A stretch of 40,333 bases of DNA, taken from the NCBI RefSeq assembly GCF_001613165.1, contig NZ_BDBV01000010.1:1-40333 (forward strand), read 5' to 3'. Source of the DNA: Nocardia mexicana NBRC 108244. GTDB taxonomy: Bacteria; Actinomycetota; Actinomycetes; Mycobacteriales; Mycobacteriaceae. Below are positions 1 through 8,762 of the stretch, piece by piece. The translations under genes were made by a program, and so were the position numbers. The notes beneath the pieces were generated by a model. The model saw only the letters and a program-made list of their open reading frames with translations. It ran no database searches and had not been told where the DNA came from. Each line of letters begins with the position of its first letter. Position 1 is the stretch's first letter.

Positions 1-45
1 ACTTCTGGCTGGCCAGAGCACTCTGGCTGCCCGAAGCACTCCGGC

Positions 46-2142
46 CTACCGCAGTGAGTTCTGGCTGCCGGGAGTGCTCTGGCTGCCGGGTGCGGTCTGG
101 TAACCGGGGGAACTCTGGTGACCGGGTGAGGTCTGGGAGCCGGGCGTGCCCTGGCCACCTGGGACGCTCTGGGTGCCCGGTGCGCTCCGGCCATCCGGGA
201 GGCCCTGACCGCCTGGGAGACCTTGGCCGCCAGGGAGATTCTGGCTGTTCTGGTTGCTCGGGTCGCCCGAGGTTCCCGGGCCCATCAAGGTGGAGACCAA
301 GGTGTAGGCCAGGTTGATCAACTGGGAGTTGACCGTCGCGTCCTCCATGCCCAGCGACTCGGCCAGCGGGAGCAGCAGCTGCATCGCGGTGGTGACGAGT
401 GTGCCCGCCGACGAATCGGGGCTGGTCTGGGTTCCGGTGCCCGCCTGGCCCGGCAGCAATCCGCCGGTGGAGGGGCCGGTGCCCATCGGAGAAGTACCGG
501 TGCCCATCGGGGAGGTGCCGCCCGGAGCTGTGCCGGAGTATCCGGACGTGCCGGGGGTGGAGGCATTCGGCGCCGTGTTCGCATTGGGCGACGACGAGGT
601 CGGAGACGTACCCGGCGTATAGCTCCCGAGGGAGTTCTGCGCCGCACCCGGAACCGTCCCCCCGGGTGCGATCCGACCGGACCCGTCCGGCAGCGGCTGC
701 TCCGCCGCACCCGGCAGCGCCCGCGCCTGCCCACCGGGCAGCGCCTGCCCCGATCCGCCCGGCAGCGTCTGCCCCGCCCCACCAGGCAAAGCTTGCCCAT
801 CAGGCGACGGCGACCCAGCCGCACCGGGTGTGGCCGCACCACCGGGCAATGCCTGCCCGGCCGCCCCGGATGCCGCCTGCCCACCGGGCAGCGTCTGCCC
901 GGCCGCACCAGGCGACGTCGAACCTGCCGTACCAGGCGTGGGCTCACCGCCGGGCAACGTCTGGCCCGTCGCCCCGGATGCCGCCTGACCACCGGGCAAC
1001 TGCTGCCCCGGCACGCTTGGGCCACCCGGCGTCATCTGCGTGCCTGGCGTGAGCTCACCGCCGGGCGACGTCTGCCCTGTCGCACCGGACGCCGCCTGAC
1101 CGCCGGGCAGCGACTGCCCCGATCCGCCGGGCGCGCCTTGACCACCCGGCACCGTCTGCCCTGCTGCACCGGGCGTGGACGCACCGCCGGGCAGGGCCTG
1201 GTCCACTCCGCCTGTCTGGCCCGATCCCGCCGACTGGCCCGGTGTGGACTCATTAGCCGACCCGGCCGTCCCCGGGAGCGAATTCTCCTGTCCCGGAACG
1301 GTATGCGCCGCCGCACGGCCGTCGGCCGAACCGGACGGCAGCGGGGAGCCGCCGACGCCGAGCAGGTACCCGGCCAGCCCGGTCGCGATGGCGACCGCGT
1401 GCTTCAGCTGCCCCTCCTTGGATTCCAGGAGTGCGGCATCGTCGGCATTGGCGCCGTTGCCCATCTCCAGGAACACATCCGGCACCTGGGTCAACGCGGG
1501 CCCGGCGATATCGGCGCGGGTCTGCAGCCCGTCGACCGCACCGCCGTAGGTGGCGGGCGAGAATCCGCCCTGCAGATAGGCATCGCGGACCACCTTGGTC
1601 GCCGACAGCCCCGCCCCGGACTGCACCTGGTCGGCCTTGGGATCGGGGATCGGAAGTTCCGGAACGATCAGGTGGAAGCCGCGGTTCTGCGCGGGCGCAC
1701 CGTCGGCGTGAATGCTGATCGCGACATCGGCCCCCGATCGGTTGGCCGCCGCGGCGCGCTCGTCGACGCAGCCACCCCAGCCCGTATCGTCCTGGCGACT
1801 GAGCACCACCCGGGCGCCCATCGCCTCCAGCGACTGCTTGACCAGCTGCGAGACATTCCACGCGATGGTGTGTTCGGGCACGCCGTTGATGGTGGTCATG
1901 CCCGAGGTCTGACACTCCTTGGTGCCGCCGCGGCCGTTGGCGACAGGGCGGAGGAGGTCCTCGGTGTGATTGGGCCCCTGATGACCCGGATCCAGGAACA
2001 CCGTCTTACCGGCGAGCTTGGTCGCCATGTCCGGGTCGGTCGGGGTGGCGACTGCGGCCGCCGGGAAGAGCCCGGCGGATGGTGCGAGCGCCGCGGCCGT
2101 GACGGCGAGGCTGAGACCGGCCTTGACGATGCTTGGCTTCAT
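46..2142 (-). CDS. Secreted N-acetylmuramoyl-L-alanine amidase (Ami1/Rv3717-like) with long Pro/Gly repeat tail
   Basis: This enzyme would cleave the bond between N-acetylmuramic acid and the stem peptide of peptidoglycan. The first ~33 residues form a signal peptide (hydrophobic core, cleavage near AVATP). The Amidase_3 domain spans about residues 45-280. Zinc ligands are His54 (DPGH), Glu90 (VPEH) and His145 (SIHAD), with catalytic Glu226 (FLEMGN). The GRGGTKECQTSG block and Cys77/Cys125 match mycobacterial Ami1. Residues ~285-560 are low-complexity repeats such as LPGGQ and SGATGQT. A helical segment follows (~575-630), then hexapeptide repeats of GSQSTP type. The ATG at 2142 is preferred over an upstream GTG at 2199 because it directly precedes a normal signal peptide. 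Ami1 is about 240 residues, so the ~400-residue tail is the oddity. Repeat DNA continues past the stop in a shifted frame (see findings). An ECF sigma gene lies 127 bp upstream on the same strand. Confidence 0.9.
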   Translation of the reverse strand: MKPSIVKAGLSLAVTAAALAPSAGLFPAAAVATPTDPDMATKLAGKTVFLDPGHQGPNHTEDLLRPVANGRGGTKECQTSGMTTINGVPEHTIAWNVSQLVKQSLEAMGARVVLSRQDDTGWGGCVDERAAAANRSGADVAISIHADGAPAQNRGFHLIVPELPIPDPKADQVQSGAGLSATKVVRDAYLQGGFSPATYGGAVDGLQTRADIAGPALTQVPDVFLEMGNGANADDAALLESKEGQLKHAVAIATGLAGYLLGVGGSPLPSGSADGRAAAHTVPGQENSLPGTAGSANESTPGQSAGSGQTGGVDQALPGGASTPGAAGQTVPGGQGAPGGSGQSLPGGQAASGATGQTSPGGELTPGTQMTPGGPSVPGQQLPGGQAASGATGQTLPGGEPTPGTAGSTSPGAAGQTLPGGQAASGAAGQALPGGAATPGAAGSPSPDGQALPGGAGQTLPGGSGQALPGGQARALPGAAEQPLPDGSGRIAPGGTVPGAAQNSLGSYTPGTSPTSSSPNANTAPNASTPGTSGYSGTAPGGTSPMGTGTSPMGTGPSTGGLLPGQAGTGTQTSPDSSAGTLVTTAMQLLLPLAESLGMEDATVNSQLINLAYTLVSTLMGPGTSGDPSNQNSQNLPGGQGLPGGQGLPDGRSAPGTQSVPGGQGTPGSQTSPGHQSSPGYQTAPGSQSTPGSQNSLR

Positions 2143-2269
2143 GTTCGGACGGCGCTCCCCAGACAGGGAACGCCCCTCCCTTCCCACTAGTAACACCAAA
2201 CCCAGTGGTTCACTCTTGCAACGTGAATCTCATCACGCAAGCACAGTTATCGAACCGTTACCCCGTGCG

Positions 2270-2839
2270 TCAGGCCCCACGCGGCAATTGACGCAGTGAC
2301 TGCAGCGCATAATGCACGCGCGTCTTGACGGTACCGACCGGCACGCCCAGATCCTCAGCAACATCCCGGTAAGCGCGGTCGCGCAGGATCACCTGAACGA
2401 CCGCATCCCGCTGCGGATCGGGCAGCCGCTGCAGCAGCTCGGAGACCAGCAGCCCGTCGGCCAGCGTGTCGGTGAAGTCCGGCCGGGCGAAGCGCGGGTC
2501 GAGCATCTCCTCGAAGTCGTCCCAGCTGGTCTCGGCCGGGCGCACGGCGCGCATGCGGCCGATATCGGTGAGGACATTGCGCTCGATCGACAGCAGCCAG
2601 GTGCGCACGCTGCCCTTGTCCGGATCGTAGGTGGCGCAGCTGCGCCAGGCCCGCAGCAGCGTCTCCTGCACGGCATGTTCCGCCAGCCCGGTGTCACCGA
2701 GCCGTCGCATCGCCCGCCAGTGCAGCAGCCCCTGATCGGACGCGAGCACCGCGGCCAGTCCGGCCTGGGTGCACAGTCGCGCGCACCGGGCGCCGCACGC
2801 GGTATCGCGGTTGCGGGGGATGGAGCGGGGGCCTCTCAT
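2270..2839 (-). CDS. ECF-family RNA polymerase sigma factor (SigL-like)
   Basis: A 189-residue group 4 (extracytoplasmic function) sigma factor. Region 2 carries AVQETLLRAWRS followed by VRTWLLSIERNVLTD. Region 4 carries LPDPQRDAVVQV and a helix-turn-helix DVAEDLGVPVGTVKTRVHYALQSLRQL. The QETLLRAW pattern resembles mycobacterial SigL. The ATG at 2839 gives a protein of usual ECF length with a short basic N-terminus. An in-frame ATG at 2911 is possible, and the frame is open further upstream. ECF factors normally sit beside a zf-HC2 or other anti-sigma gene; none is visible here, and the next gene downstream on this strand is the amidase. It could control that amidase, but this is inference from position only. 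Confidence 0.87.
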   Translation of the reverse strand: MRGPRSIPRNRDTACGARCARLCTQAGLAAVLASDQGLLHWRAMRRLGDTGLAEHAVQETLLRAWRSCATYDPDKGSVRTWLLSIERNVLTDIGRMRAVRPAETSWDDFEEMLDPRFARPDFTDTLADGLLVSELLQRLPDPQRDAVVQVILRDRAYRDVAEDLGVPVGTVKTRVHYALQSLRQLPRGA

Positions 2840-3044
2840 GCCAGGAATATCGCGAGAACTCCGCGGAACGGCATCGTCGGCGCCACACCAATTTCCGCGA
2901 GGTTGGTGCATCACCACAAATCTCACGAATTCGACCAACCGGTCCGGCGAACTCTGATAGACCGGACCCCCGGAGGACACGGGGATCTTCCGAGGGCCGC
3001 CCGTACCGACCGGTGGCCCGGACGTGAGCTCGAGGAGGACCGCC

Positions 3045-3446
3045 GTGCGTGGACGCACGTTTGTGATCGCGGGCGCCGTGGCGTCCGCGGCGACCATGCT
3101 CGGATCCGGCATGGCCGCCGCCCAACCGGCGACGGCCATGCCCGGGGACGGGTTGTACCGGGTGGGTATCGATATCCTGCCCGGCATCTATCAGGCACCG
3201 GGGACGCCGGACCCCGCCCACGGCTGCTTCTGGCAGCGCATGAGGAAGGTGCCGGAACCGGGCGACACCGATCCCAACCAGTTCGTCATCGCCAGCGACC
3301 ACACCAAGGTCAGCCCGGTCCGGGTGTTGATCAAGGCGGGCGACGTCGCGTTCCAGGCCACCAACTGCGGCCCCTGGGTCATGATGCCCGCGCCGCCGCC
3401 CACCGGCTCCTACGGACCCGGCGGATCGTTCGGTAGCGAGTACTGA
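3045..3446 (+). CDS. Small exported protein of unknown function
   Basis: A 133-residue secreted protein. The GTG at 3045 is chosen because a strong AGGAGG lies six bases upstream (3033-3038); a GTG at 3024 in the same frame has no such site. Residues 1-27 form a Sec signal peptide ending at AAA-QP. The mature part contains GLYRVGIDILPGIYQAPG, then two cysteines (in GCFW and TNCGPW) that could pair. It ends in a Pro/Gly/Ser stretch. The DIxPGxY pattern recurs in small secreted actinobacterial proteins that I know only as hypothetical. It is divergent from the sigma factor gene and is followed by a strong GC hairpin. I do not recognise a function. Confidence 0.75.
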   Translation: MRGRTFVIAGAVASAATMLGSGMAAAQPATAMPGDGLYRVGIDILPGIYQAPGTPDPAHGCFWQRMRKVPEPGDTDPNQFVIASDHTKVSPVRVLIKAGDVAFQATNCGPWVMMPAPPPTGSYGPGGSFGSEY

Positions 3447-3451
3447 GTTCT

Positions 3452-3478
3452 CGCGGCGCCGCCACGCGCGGCGCCGCG
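3452..3478 (+). terminator. GC-rich hairpin after the exported-protein gene
   Basis: Two 11-bp arms (3452-3462 and 3468-3478) pair perfectly around a 5-base loop, six bases after the stop codon at 3446. No T-tract follows, as is common for actinobacterial terminators. It would separate the exported-protein gene from the gal operon. Each arm core (GCGGCGCCGC) is itself palindromic. Confidence 0.6.
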
Positions 3479-3496
3479 CCTCTCCGATCCACCCGA

Positions 3497-3510
3497 TGTG
3501 AGCGCTCACA
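3497..3510. promoter_or_regulatory. LacI/GalR-type operator palindrome upstream of galT
   Basis: TGTGAGCGCTCACA is a perfect 14-bp palindrome with the central CG typical of LacI-family operators, and it matches the core of the ideal lac operator. It lies 54 bp before the leader ORF at 3564 and 101 bp before galT. The cognate regulator is not in this window. Regulation of galTK by a LacI-family or similar repressor is inferred. Confidence 0.65.
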
Positions 3511-3563
3511 CTGATCCGGTGTACTGTCCGGCTGAGTCTGTCGCGCATCCATCGGAGGTTGTC

Positions 3564-3614
3564 ATGGCACCGCCGCCACCCGACCGCACGCCCACCCCGG
3601 TCCGGGCGCTGTGA
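3564..3614 (+). CDS. Possible 16-residue leader peptide translationally coupled to galT
   Basis: An ATG at 3564 with a CGGAGG ribosome site five bases upstream (3553-3558) opens a 16-codon frame, MAPPPPDRTPTPVRAL. Its stop overlaps the galT GTG in a GTGA junction at 3611-3614. galT has no separate good ribosome site just before its GTG, so the leader may deliver ribosomes to galT. The PPPP run is the kind of sequence that slows ribosomes when EF-P is limiting. Whether the peptide is made is unknown. Alternatively galT initiates elsewhere and this is chance. Confidence 0.45.
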   Translation: MAPPPPDRTPTPVRAL

Positions 3615-4698
3615 TCACCACCCGCCGGCAGCTGGCAGACGGCAGGGAGATCCTGTACTTCGACGAGGATCCCGGAGTACCGCACACCGCGACCGACACC
3701 CGCGATCTGCCGCACACCACCACCCACTCCCAGCGCCGCTTCGATCCCCTGCTGGGCGAATGGGTCGTGATCGCCTCGCACCGGCAGACCCGGACCTTCC
3801 TCCCGCCCGCGGACCTCTGCCCGCTGTGCCCGTCCACCCCGGACCGGGCCACCGAGATTCCCGAATCCGATTACCAGGTGGCGGTTTTCGAGAATCGTTT
3901 CCCCTCGCTGTCCACCGGTCACGTGGAACTGCCCGGGACCGTGGAGGGTTCGCCGCCGACACCGCTGCGCGACGGCTACGGCCGCTGCGAGGTGGTGTGT
4001 TTCACCAGCGTGCACGACAGTTCGTTCGCGCGGCTGGATCGGCGGCGGGCGCGGCTGGTCGTCGACGTGTGGGCCCACCGCACCGCCGAACTCGCCGACC
4101 TGGACGGCGTGGGTCAGGTCTTCTGCTTCGAGAACCACGGCGAGGAGATCGGGGTGACGCTGTCGCATCCGCACGGGCAGATCTACGCCTACCCGTTCGT
4201 GACACCGCGCGTCGCCAAGATCTCGGAGAATGTGGCGCGGTACCGGAATTCGCACGGCGGCAACCTGTTCGGCGATTTGCTGGCCGCCGAGCGCGCGTCC
4301 GGTGTGCGCGTGGTCGCCGCCAACGAGGAGTGGACGGCCTACGTCCCGCCGTTCGCACGCTGGCCGTACGAGATTCAGCTGTATCCGCACCGGCGGGTCG
4401 CCGATATCCCAGAACTCGACGAGGCACAGCGCGACGGCTTCGCGGAGCTGTATCTCGATGTGCTGCAACGGTTCGCGCGCCGCTTCGACACCCCGATGCC
4501 CTACATCGCCGCCTGGAACCAGGCGCCGACTCCGAAATCCGGTGTGCCGCGCGAGGATTGGTGGCTGCACCTGCAGCTGTTCTCGATCCGCCGGGCGGCC
4601 GGAAAACTGAAGTACCTGGCCGGTTCGGAATCCGGCATGAACGTCTTCATCAGCGACACCACCCCGGAGACGGTGGCGGCCGAATTGCGGGAGGTGCG

Positions 4699-4702
<4 letters not shown>
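3611..4702 (+). CDS. galT: Galactose-1-phosphate uridylyltransferase
   Basis: This Leloir-pathway enzyme swaps UMP between UDP-glucose and galactose-1-phosphate through a uridylyl-histidine intermediate. The 363-residue protein has the active-site motif SHPHGQ, with nucleophile His188 flanked by His186. It also has a CPLC zinc pair (Cys70, Cys73), the ENRFPSL segment and the C-terminal HLQLFSIRR region. Length fits the family. The GTG at 3611 overlaps the stop of the 16-codon leader, and its own stop overlaps the galK start in a GTGA junction. Translation of the three frames therefore looks coupled. A lac-type palindrome upstream suggests repression in the absence of galactose. Confidence 0.95.
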
Positions 4703-5817
<1,115 letters not shown>

Positions 5818-6332
5818 AAACCGAATTCACGGTATTCCCGGTGCCGTTCTGTGTCACGACAGAGGAATTAGTCTGCGAATCCAGCGAATTCTCGGGAATC
5901 TTCTGCACGGTCAGATGCAACGACACCTGTGCGTGCAGAACGGCCCGGGAACGACCTCCGCTCGCCCGTCGGCAAACGGTGGTCACTTCGATGGAAAGGC
6001 TCTGACGTCGGACTACGTCGCTCCCAACCGAGCGGTGGCATCCTTCCCGCAACCACATCGCCGCTGAGCGACCCCGGCAAACACCCCGGAAGGCGCCCCC
6101 ACCTGCCGGGTCATGAACCTGCGAATTCGGCGAATACCCTACAGCTATCCGAATTCAGAACGTACGGTGAGGACGCGATTAGCTCGACTGCCAATGGTTA
6201 CTCAGTTCTTGCGCCAGTTGAGCCAGGGGGATCGAGGCCGCTGCCACCTGGGCGACCGGCCTCTGTCGCAAGGCAATGTCGCCGCGCACATCGCAACCAG
6301 CGCACATCGAAAACCCTGTCTTGGAGGTAGTC
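5818..6332. other. 515-bp non-coding gap between galK and the DUF397 gene
   Basis: No frame here looks like a real protein. It has several GAATTC-containing segments (about 5823, 5888, 6121 and 6149) and stretches that look less GC-rich than the flanking genes. It is the place where an XRE regulator would be expected upstream of a DUF397 gene, but none is present. It probably carries the promoter of the DUF397 gene. I see no clear hairpin or RNA gene. Confidence 0.5.
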
Positions 6333-6563
6333 ATGACCGAGTCGGACGCGGCCCGCATCGCCGGGCTGCCCGCGACCAGTTGGCGTAAGTCCAGTTTCAG
6401 CGGGCCGGACGGTAACTGCGTGGAATGCGCACCCCTGCCCGACACCACGGTGGCCGTCCGCAACAGCAATCGGCCGGAGGCGGGCACCCTGGTGTTCACC
6501 CGCGCCGAACTCGCCGCGTGGATCCAAGGGTGCCGCGCCGGAGAATTCGACGACCTGATGTAG
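6333..6563 (+). CDS. DUF397 domain small protein
   Basis: A 76-residue protein with the hallmark DUF397 pattern: WRKSSFSGPDGNCVECA, then a VAVRNS segment and a C-terminal LVFTRAELAAWIQG. The ATG at 6333 follows a GGAGGT site at 6322-6327. DUF397 proteins are abundant in Streptomyces and Nocardia and usually sit next to an XRE-family HTH partner such as the BldB/WhiJ-type systems, where they modulate the regulator. No XRE gene adjoins it here, so it is an orphan copy whose partner, if any, is elsewhere. Molecular role unknown. Confidence 0.88.
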   Translation: MTESDAARIAGLPATSWRKSSFSGPDGNCVECAPLPDTTVAVRNSNRPEAGTLVFTRAELAAWIQGCRAGEFDDLM

Positions 6564-6603
6564 ACGTCGATCGGTCGTGCGCCGACCCGATTAGTGTTGG
6601 CGC

Positions 6604-7353
6604 ATGACCAGGCGCAGGATCCTCATCACCGGAGCGAGTTCGGGACTCGGCGCGGGTATGGCCCGCGAATTCGCGAAACAAGGACGCGATCTCGCGCTCT
6701 GCGCGCGCCGGCTCGGCAATCTGGAGCAGCTGCGCGACGAACTGCTCGAGGCACACCCCGGCATCACCGTCGCCGTCCGCGCGCTCGATGTCGACGATCA
6801 CGCCGCGGTGCCGGTCGTATTCGCCGAACTCCGCGACGAACTCGGCGGACTGGACCGGGTCGTCGTCAATGCGGGCCTGGGCAAGGGCGCGGTGCTCGGC
6901 ACCGGCCGCGCCGACGCCAATATCGCGACGGCCACAACGAATTTCGTCAGCGCGCTCGCGCAGGCGGAGGCGGCCCTGCAGATCTTCCGGGAGCAGAACT
7001 CCGGGCATCTGGTGCTGATCTCCTCGATGAGCGCGGTGCGCGGGCTGCCGGGGAAGAAGGCCGCCTACTCCGCCAGCAAGGCCGGACTCACCGCCCTCGG
7101 CGAGGGGCTGGCAACCGAGCTGCGCCGCGGCCCCTTGGCGGTGACGACCGTTCAGCCCGGATTCATCGCCACCGATATGGCGGCCAAGGCCGGGGACGCC
7201 AAGCTGGTGACGCCGATGGATAAGGGCGTCGCGTCGATGGTCGCCGCGATCGAGCGCGAGCCGGTGCGCGCGTGTGTACCGCAATGGCCTTGGCGCGCGC
7301 TGAATCTCGCACTCCCCCTGTTGCCGCGCACAATCATCGCGCGACTCGGTTGA
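6604..7353 (+). CDS. Short-chain dehydrogenase/reductase
   Basis: A 249-residue classical SDR. The cofactor motif GASSGLGAGM is at residues ~10-19, with NAG in VVVNAGLG, a catalytic Ser in ISSMSAV, and YSASK as the Tyr/Lys pair, followed by VQPGFIATDM. The residue after the Rossmann segment (CARRLGNL) suggests NADP(H) preference. The C-terminus (WPWRALNLALPLLPRTIIARLG) is hydrophobic and may touch the membrane. It ends 348 bp before the beta-lactone-type gene block, on the same strand. It may or may not belong to it; the gap contains probable operators for the later genes. Substrate unknown. Confidence 0.85.
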   Translation: MTRRRILITGASSGLGAGMAREFAKQGRDLALCARRLGNLEQLRDELLEAHPGITVAVRALDVDDHAAVPVVFAELRDELGGLDRVVVNAGLGKGAVLGTGRADANIATATTNFVSALAQAEAALQIFREQNSGHLVLISSMSAVRGLPGKKAAYSASKAGLTALGEGLATELRRGPLAVTTVQPGFIATDMAAKAGDAKLVTPMDKGVASMVAAIEREPVRACVPQWPWRALNLALPLLPRTIIARLG

Positions 7354-7396
7354 GCAGTGCGCCAAACGGTCGCGAACGCGTAATCGGTGGCATTCG

Positions 7397-7565
7397 GTGA
7401 GGTCTCTCACAATTTGCCCGAACCATTCAATGTGAATGTTCACCACGGCTTCGATATCCGTGCGTTTGCCGGGCGTCCCGCGCCCGCCCGGCCATCGGCG
7501 AACCGGGCCCGATGGCAGCCGAAATCGGCGCGTAGCCAGAAGATGGCTCCTATGTGAAACTTCAC
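7397..7565. promoter_or_regulatory. Twin GTGAA-N2-TTCAC inverted repeats upstream of the nlt-like cluster
   Basis: The gap 7354-7701 has no convincing gene. It holds two identical-arm inverted repeats, GTGAATGTTCAC at 7432-7443 and GTGAAACTTCAC at 7554-7565. A related GTGAG-N4-CTCAC lies at 7397-7410. The second copy sits inside a wider TATGTG-N13-CACATA symmetry (7551-7575). They are 122 bp apart and lie 137-270 bp before the first cluster gene. They are candidate binding sites for an unidentified dimeric regulator of the cluster. Confidence 0.5.
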
Positions 7566-7701
7566 GTTACACATATTTACCGTCCCAGACGGCGGGCGGT
7601 GAATGGCGGATGCGGTCGGTCGGCGGACTAGTTACCGTTGGGTAGCATCGTTGCTCGTCCCAAATTCCGATAGCAATCGTCACTCATTTTCAGGAGGCGA
7701 C

Positions 7702-8751
7702 GTGTCGCATTCCCGCTTCGAATCCATCGGCGCATATCTGCCCGAAAAACGCGTCACCACAGCAGAGTTGCTGTCGCGACTGAAGGTGCCGCCGGCCTTC
7801 GATCTCGAAAAGATCACAGGCGTGCAGGAACGGCGCGTGCACGACACCCGCCCGGAGTCCCGCGAGGATTCCTTCAGCCTTGCCATCAAGGCGGCCGAGG
7901 ACTGTTTGTCCAGGTCACAGTATGCTCCGGTCGAGCTGGACGTGGTCATCTCGACCTCGATCACGCGCAGCAAGGACGGCACCCGCATGTACATGGAGCC
8001 CTCGTTCTCCTCGTCCATCGCCAAGCAGATCGGTGCCGGGAAGGCCATTACTTTCGATCTTTCCAATGCCTGCGCGGGCATGCTCACCGGTACCTACATT
8101 CTGGATCGGATGATTCGCGCCGGAATTGTTCGCAACGGCCTGGTGGTCAGCGGTGAAGCCATTACTCCGATCGCCGAAACGGCGGTCGAGGAAATTTCCG
8201 AAAAATACGATCTGCAATTCGCGTCGCTGACCGTGGGCGATTCCGGGGCGGCCGTGGTGCTGGATCGCTCGGTCGACGAGCGCGACCGGATCGACTACGT
8301 CGAACTGGTGACGGCGTCGGAGTTCTCGCACCTGTGCCTCGGTATGCCCAGTGACAAATCACAGGGCGTGGCGCTCTACACCGACAACCGGAAGATGCAC
8401 AACGAGGACCGGTTCCTGGGGTGGACCGATACGCAGCGGGAGTTCTACGCCCGGCGCGGAACCACCTTCGCCGAGGAGAAGTTCGACTACATCGTCCACC
8501 ATCAGTTCGGCGCGGCCGCGATTCCGTACATGAACGCGATCGCCGAGCGCGAGTTCGGTACGCCGATGCCGCCGGATCTCAATGTCATCTCGAAGTACGG
8601 AAATACCTCCAGCACTTCGCATTTCATCGTGCTGCACGACTACCTGAGCCGCCAGGAGATTCCGGCCGGGTCGAAGCTGCTGCTGGTTCCGGCGGCCTCC
8701 GGCGTCGTCGGCGGGTTCCTGTCCACCACGATTTCGTCTCTGAAGGTCTAG
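7702..8751 (+). CDS. OleA/NltA-type thiolase-fold acyl-CoA condensing enzyme (catalytic subunit)
   Basis: Predicted to join two activated acyl chains by non-decarboxylative Claisen condensation to a beta-keto acid, as OleA does. The 349-residue protein keeps the full thiolase-fold set. Nucleophile Cys124 is in FDLSNACAG, His267 in IVHHQF and Asn301 in KYGNTSS. Glu99 in YMEPS sits 25 residues before Cys, as in OleA (Glu117/Cys143). The GTG at 7702 has AGGAGG four bases upstream. It is followed after 11 bp by a second, degenerate homologue, the arrangement described for the NltA/NltB heterodimer of nocardiolactone biosynthesis. It could alternatively be an ordinary KAS III, but the Glu and the neighbours favour OleA. 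I leave the symbol blank because I cannot confirm which subunit is called A or B. Confidence 0.85.
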   Translation: MSHSRFESIGAYLPEKRVTTAELLSRLKVPPAFDLEKITGVQERRVHDTRPESREDSFSLAIKAAEDCLSRSQYAPVELDVVISTSITRSKDGTRMYMEPSFSSSIAKQIGAGKAITFDLSNACAGMLTGTYILDRMIRAGIVRNGLVVSGEAITPIAETAVEEISEKYDLQFASLTVGDSGAAVVLDRSVDERDRIDYVELVTASEFSHLCLGMPSDKSQGVALYTDNRKMHNEDRFLGWTDTQREFYARRGTTFAEEKFDYIVHHQFGAAAIPYMNAIAEREFGTPMPPDLNVISKYGNTSSTSHFIVLHDYLSRQEIPAGSKLLLVPAASGVVGGFLSTTISSLKV

Positions 8752-8762
8752 GGGTTCTTGCC

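Noticed and set aside
223..2190. Long plus-strand frame opposite the amidase gene
   Set aside because: Arg-rich composition typical of the antisense frame of a high-GC repeat gene; no homology or start signal.
2143..2269. A TGAACC hexamer (minus strand, 2212-2207) as a SigL-type promoter for the amidase
   Set aside because: The -35-like word is present, but no CGT-containing -10 lies 16-18 bases downstream, so the match is too weak.
7436..7645. 69-codon frame in the gap before the nlt-like cluster
   Set aside because: No ribosome site, no recognisable domain, and it runs through the probable operator region.
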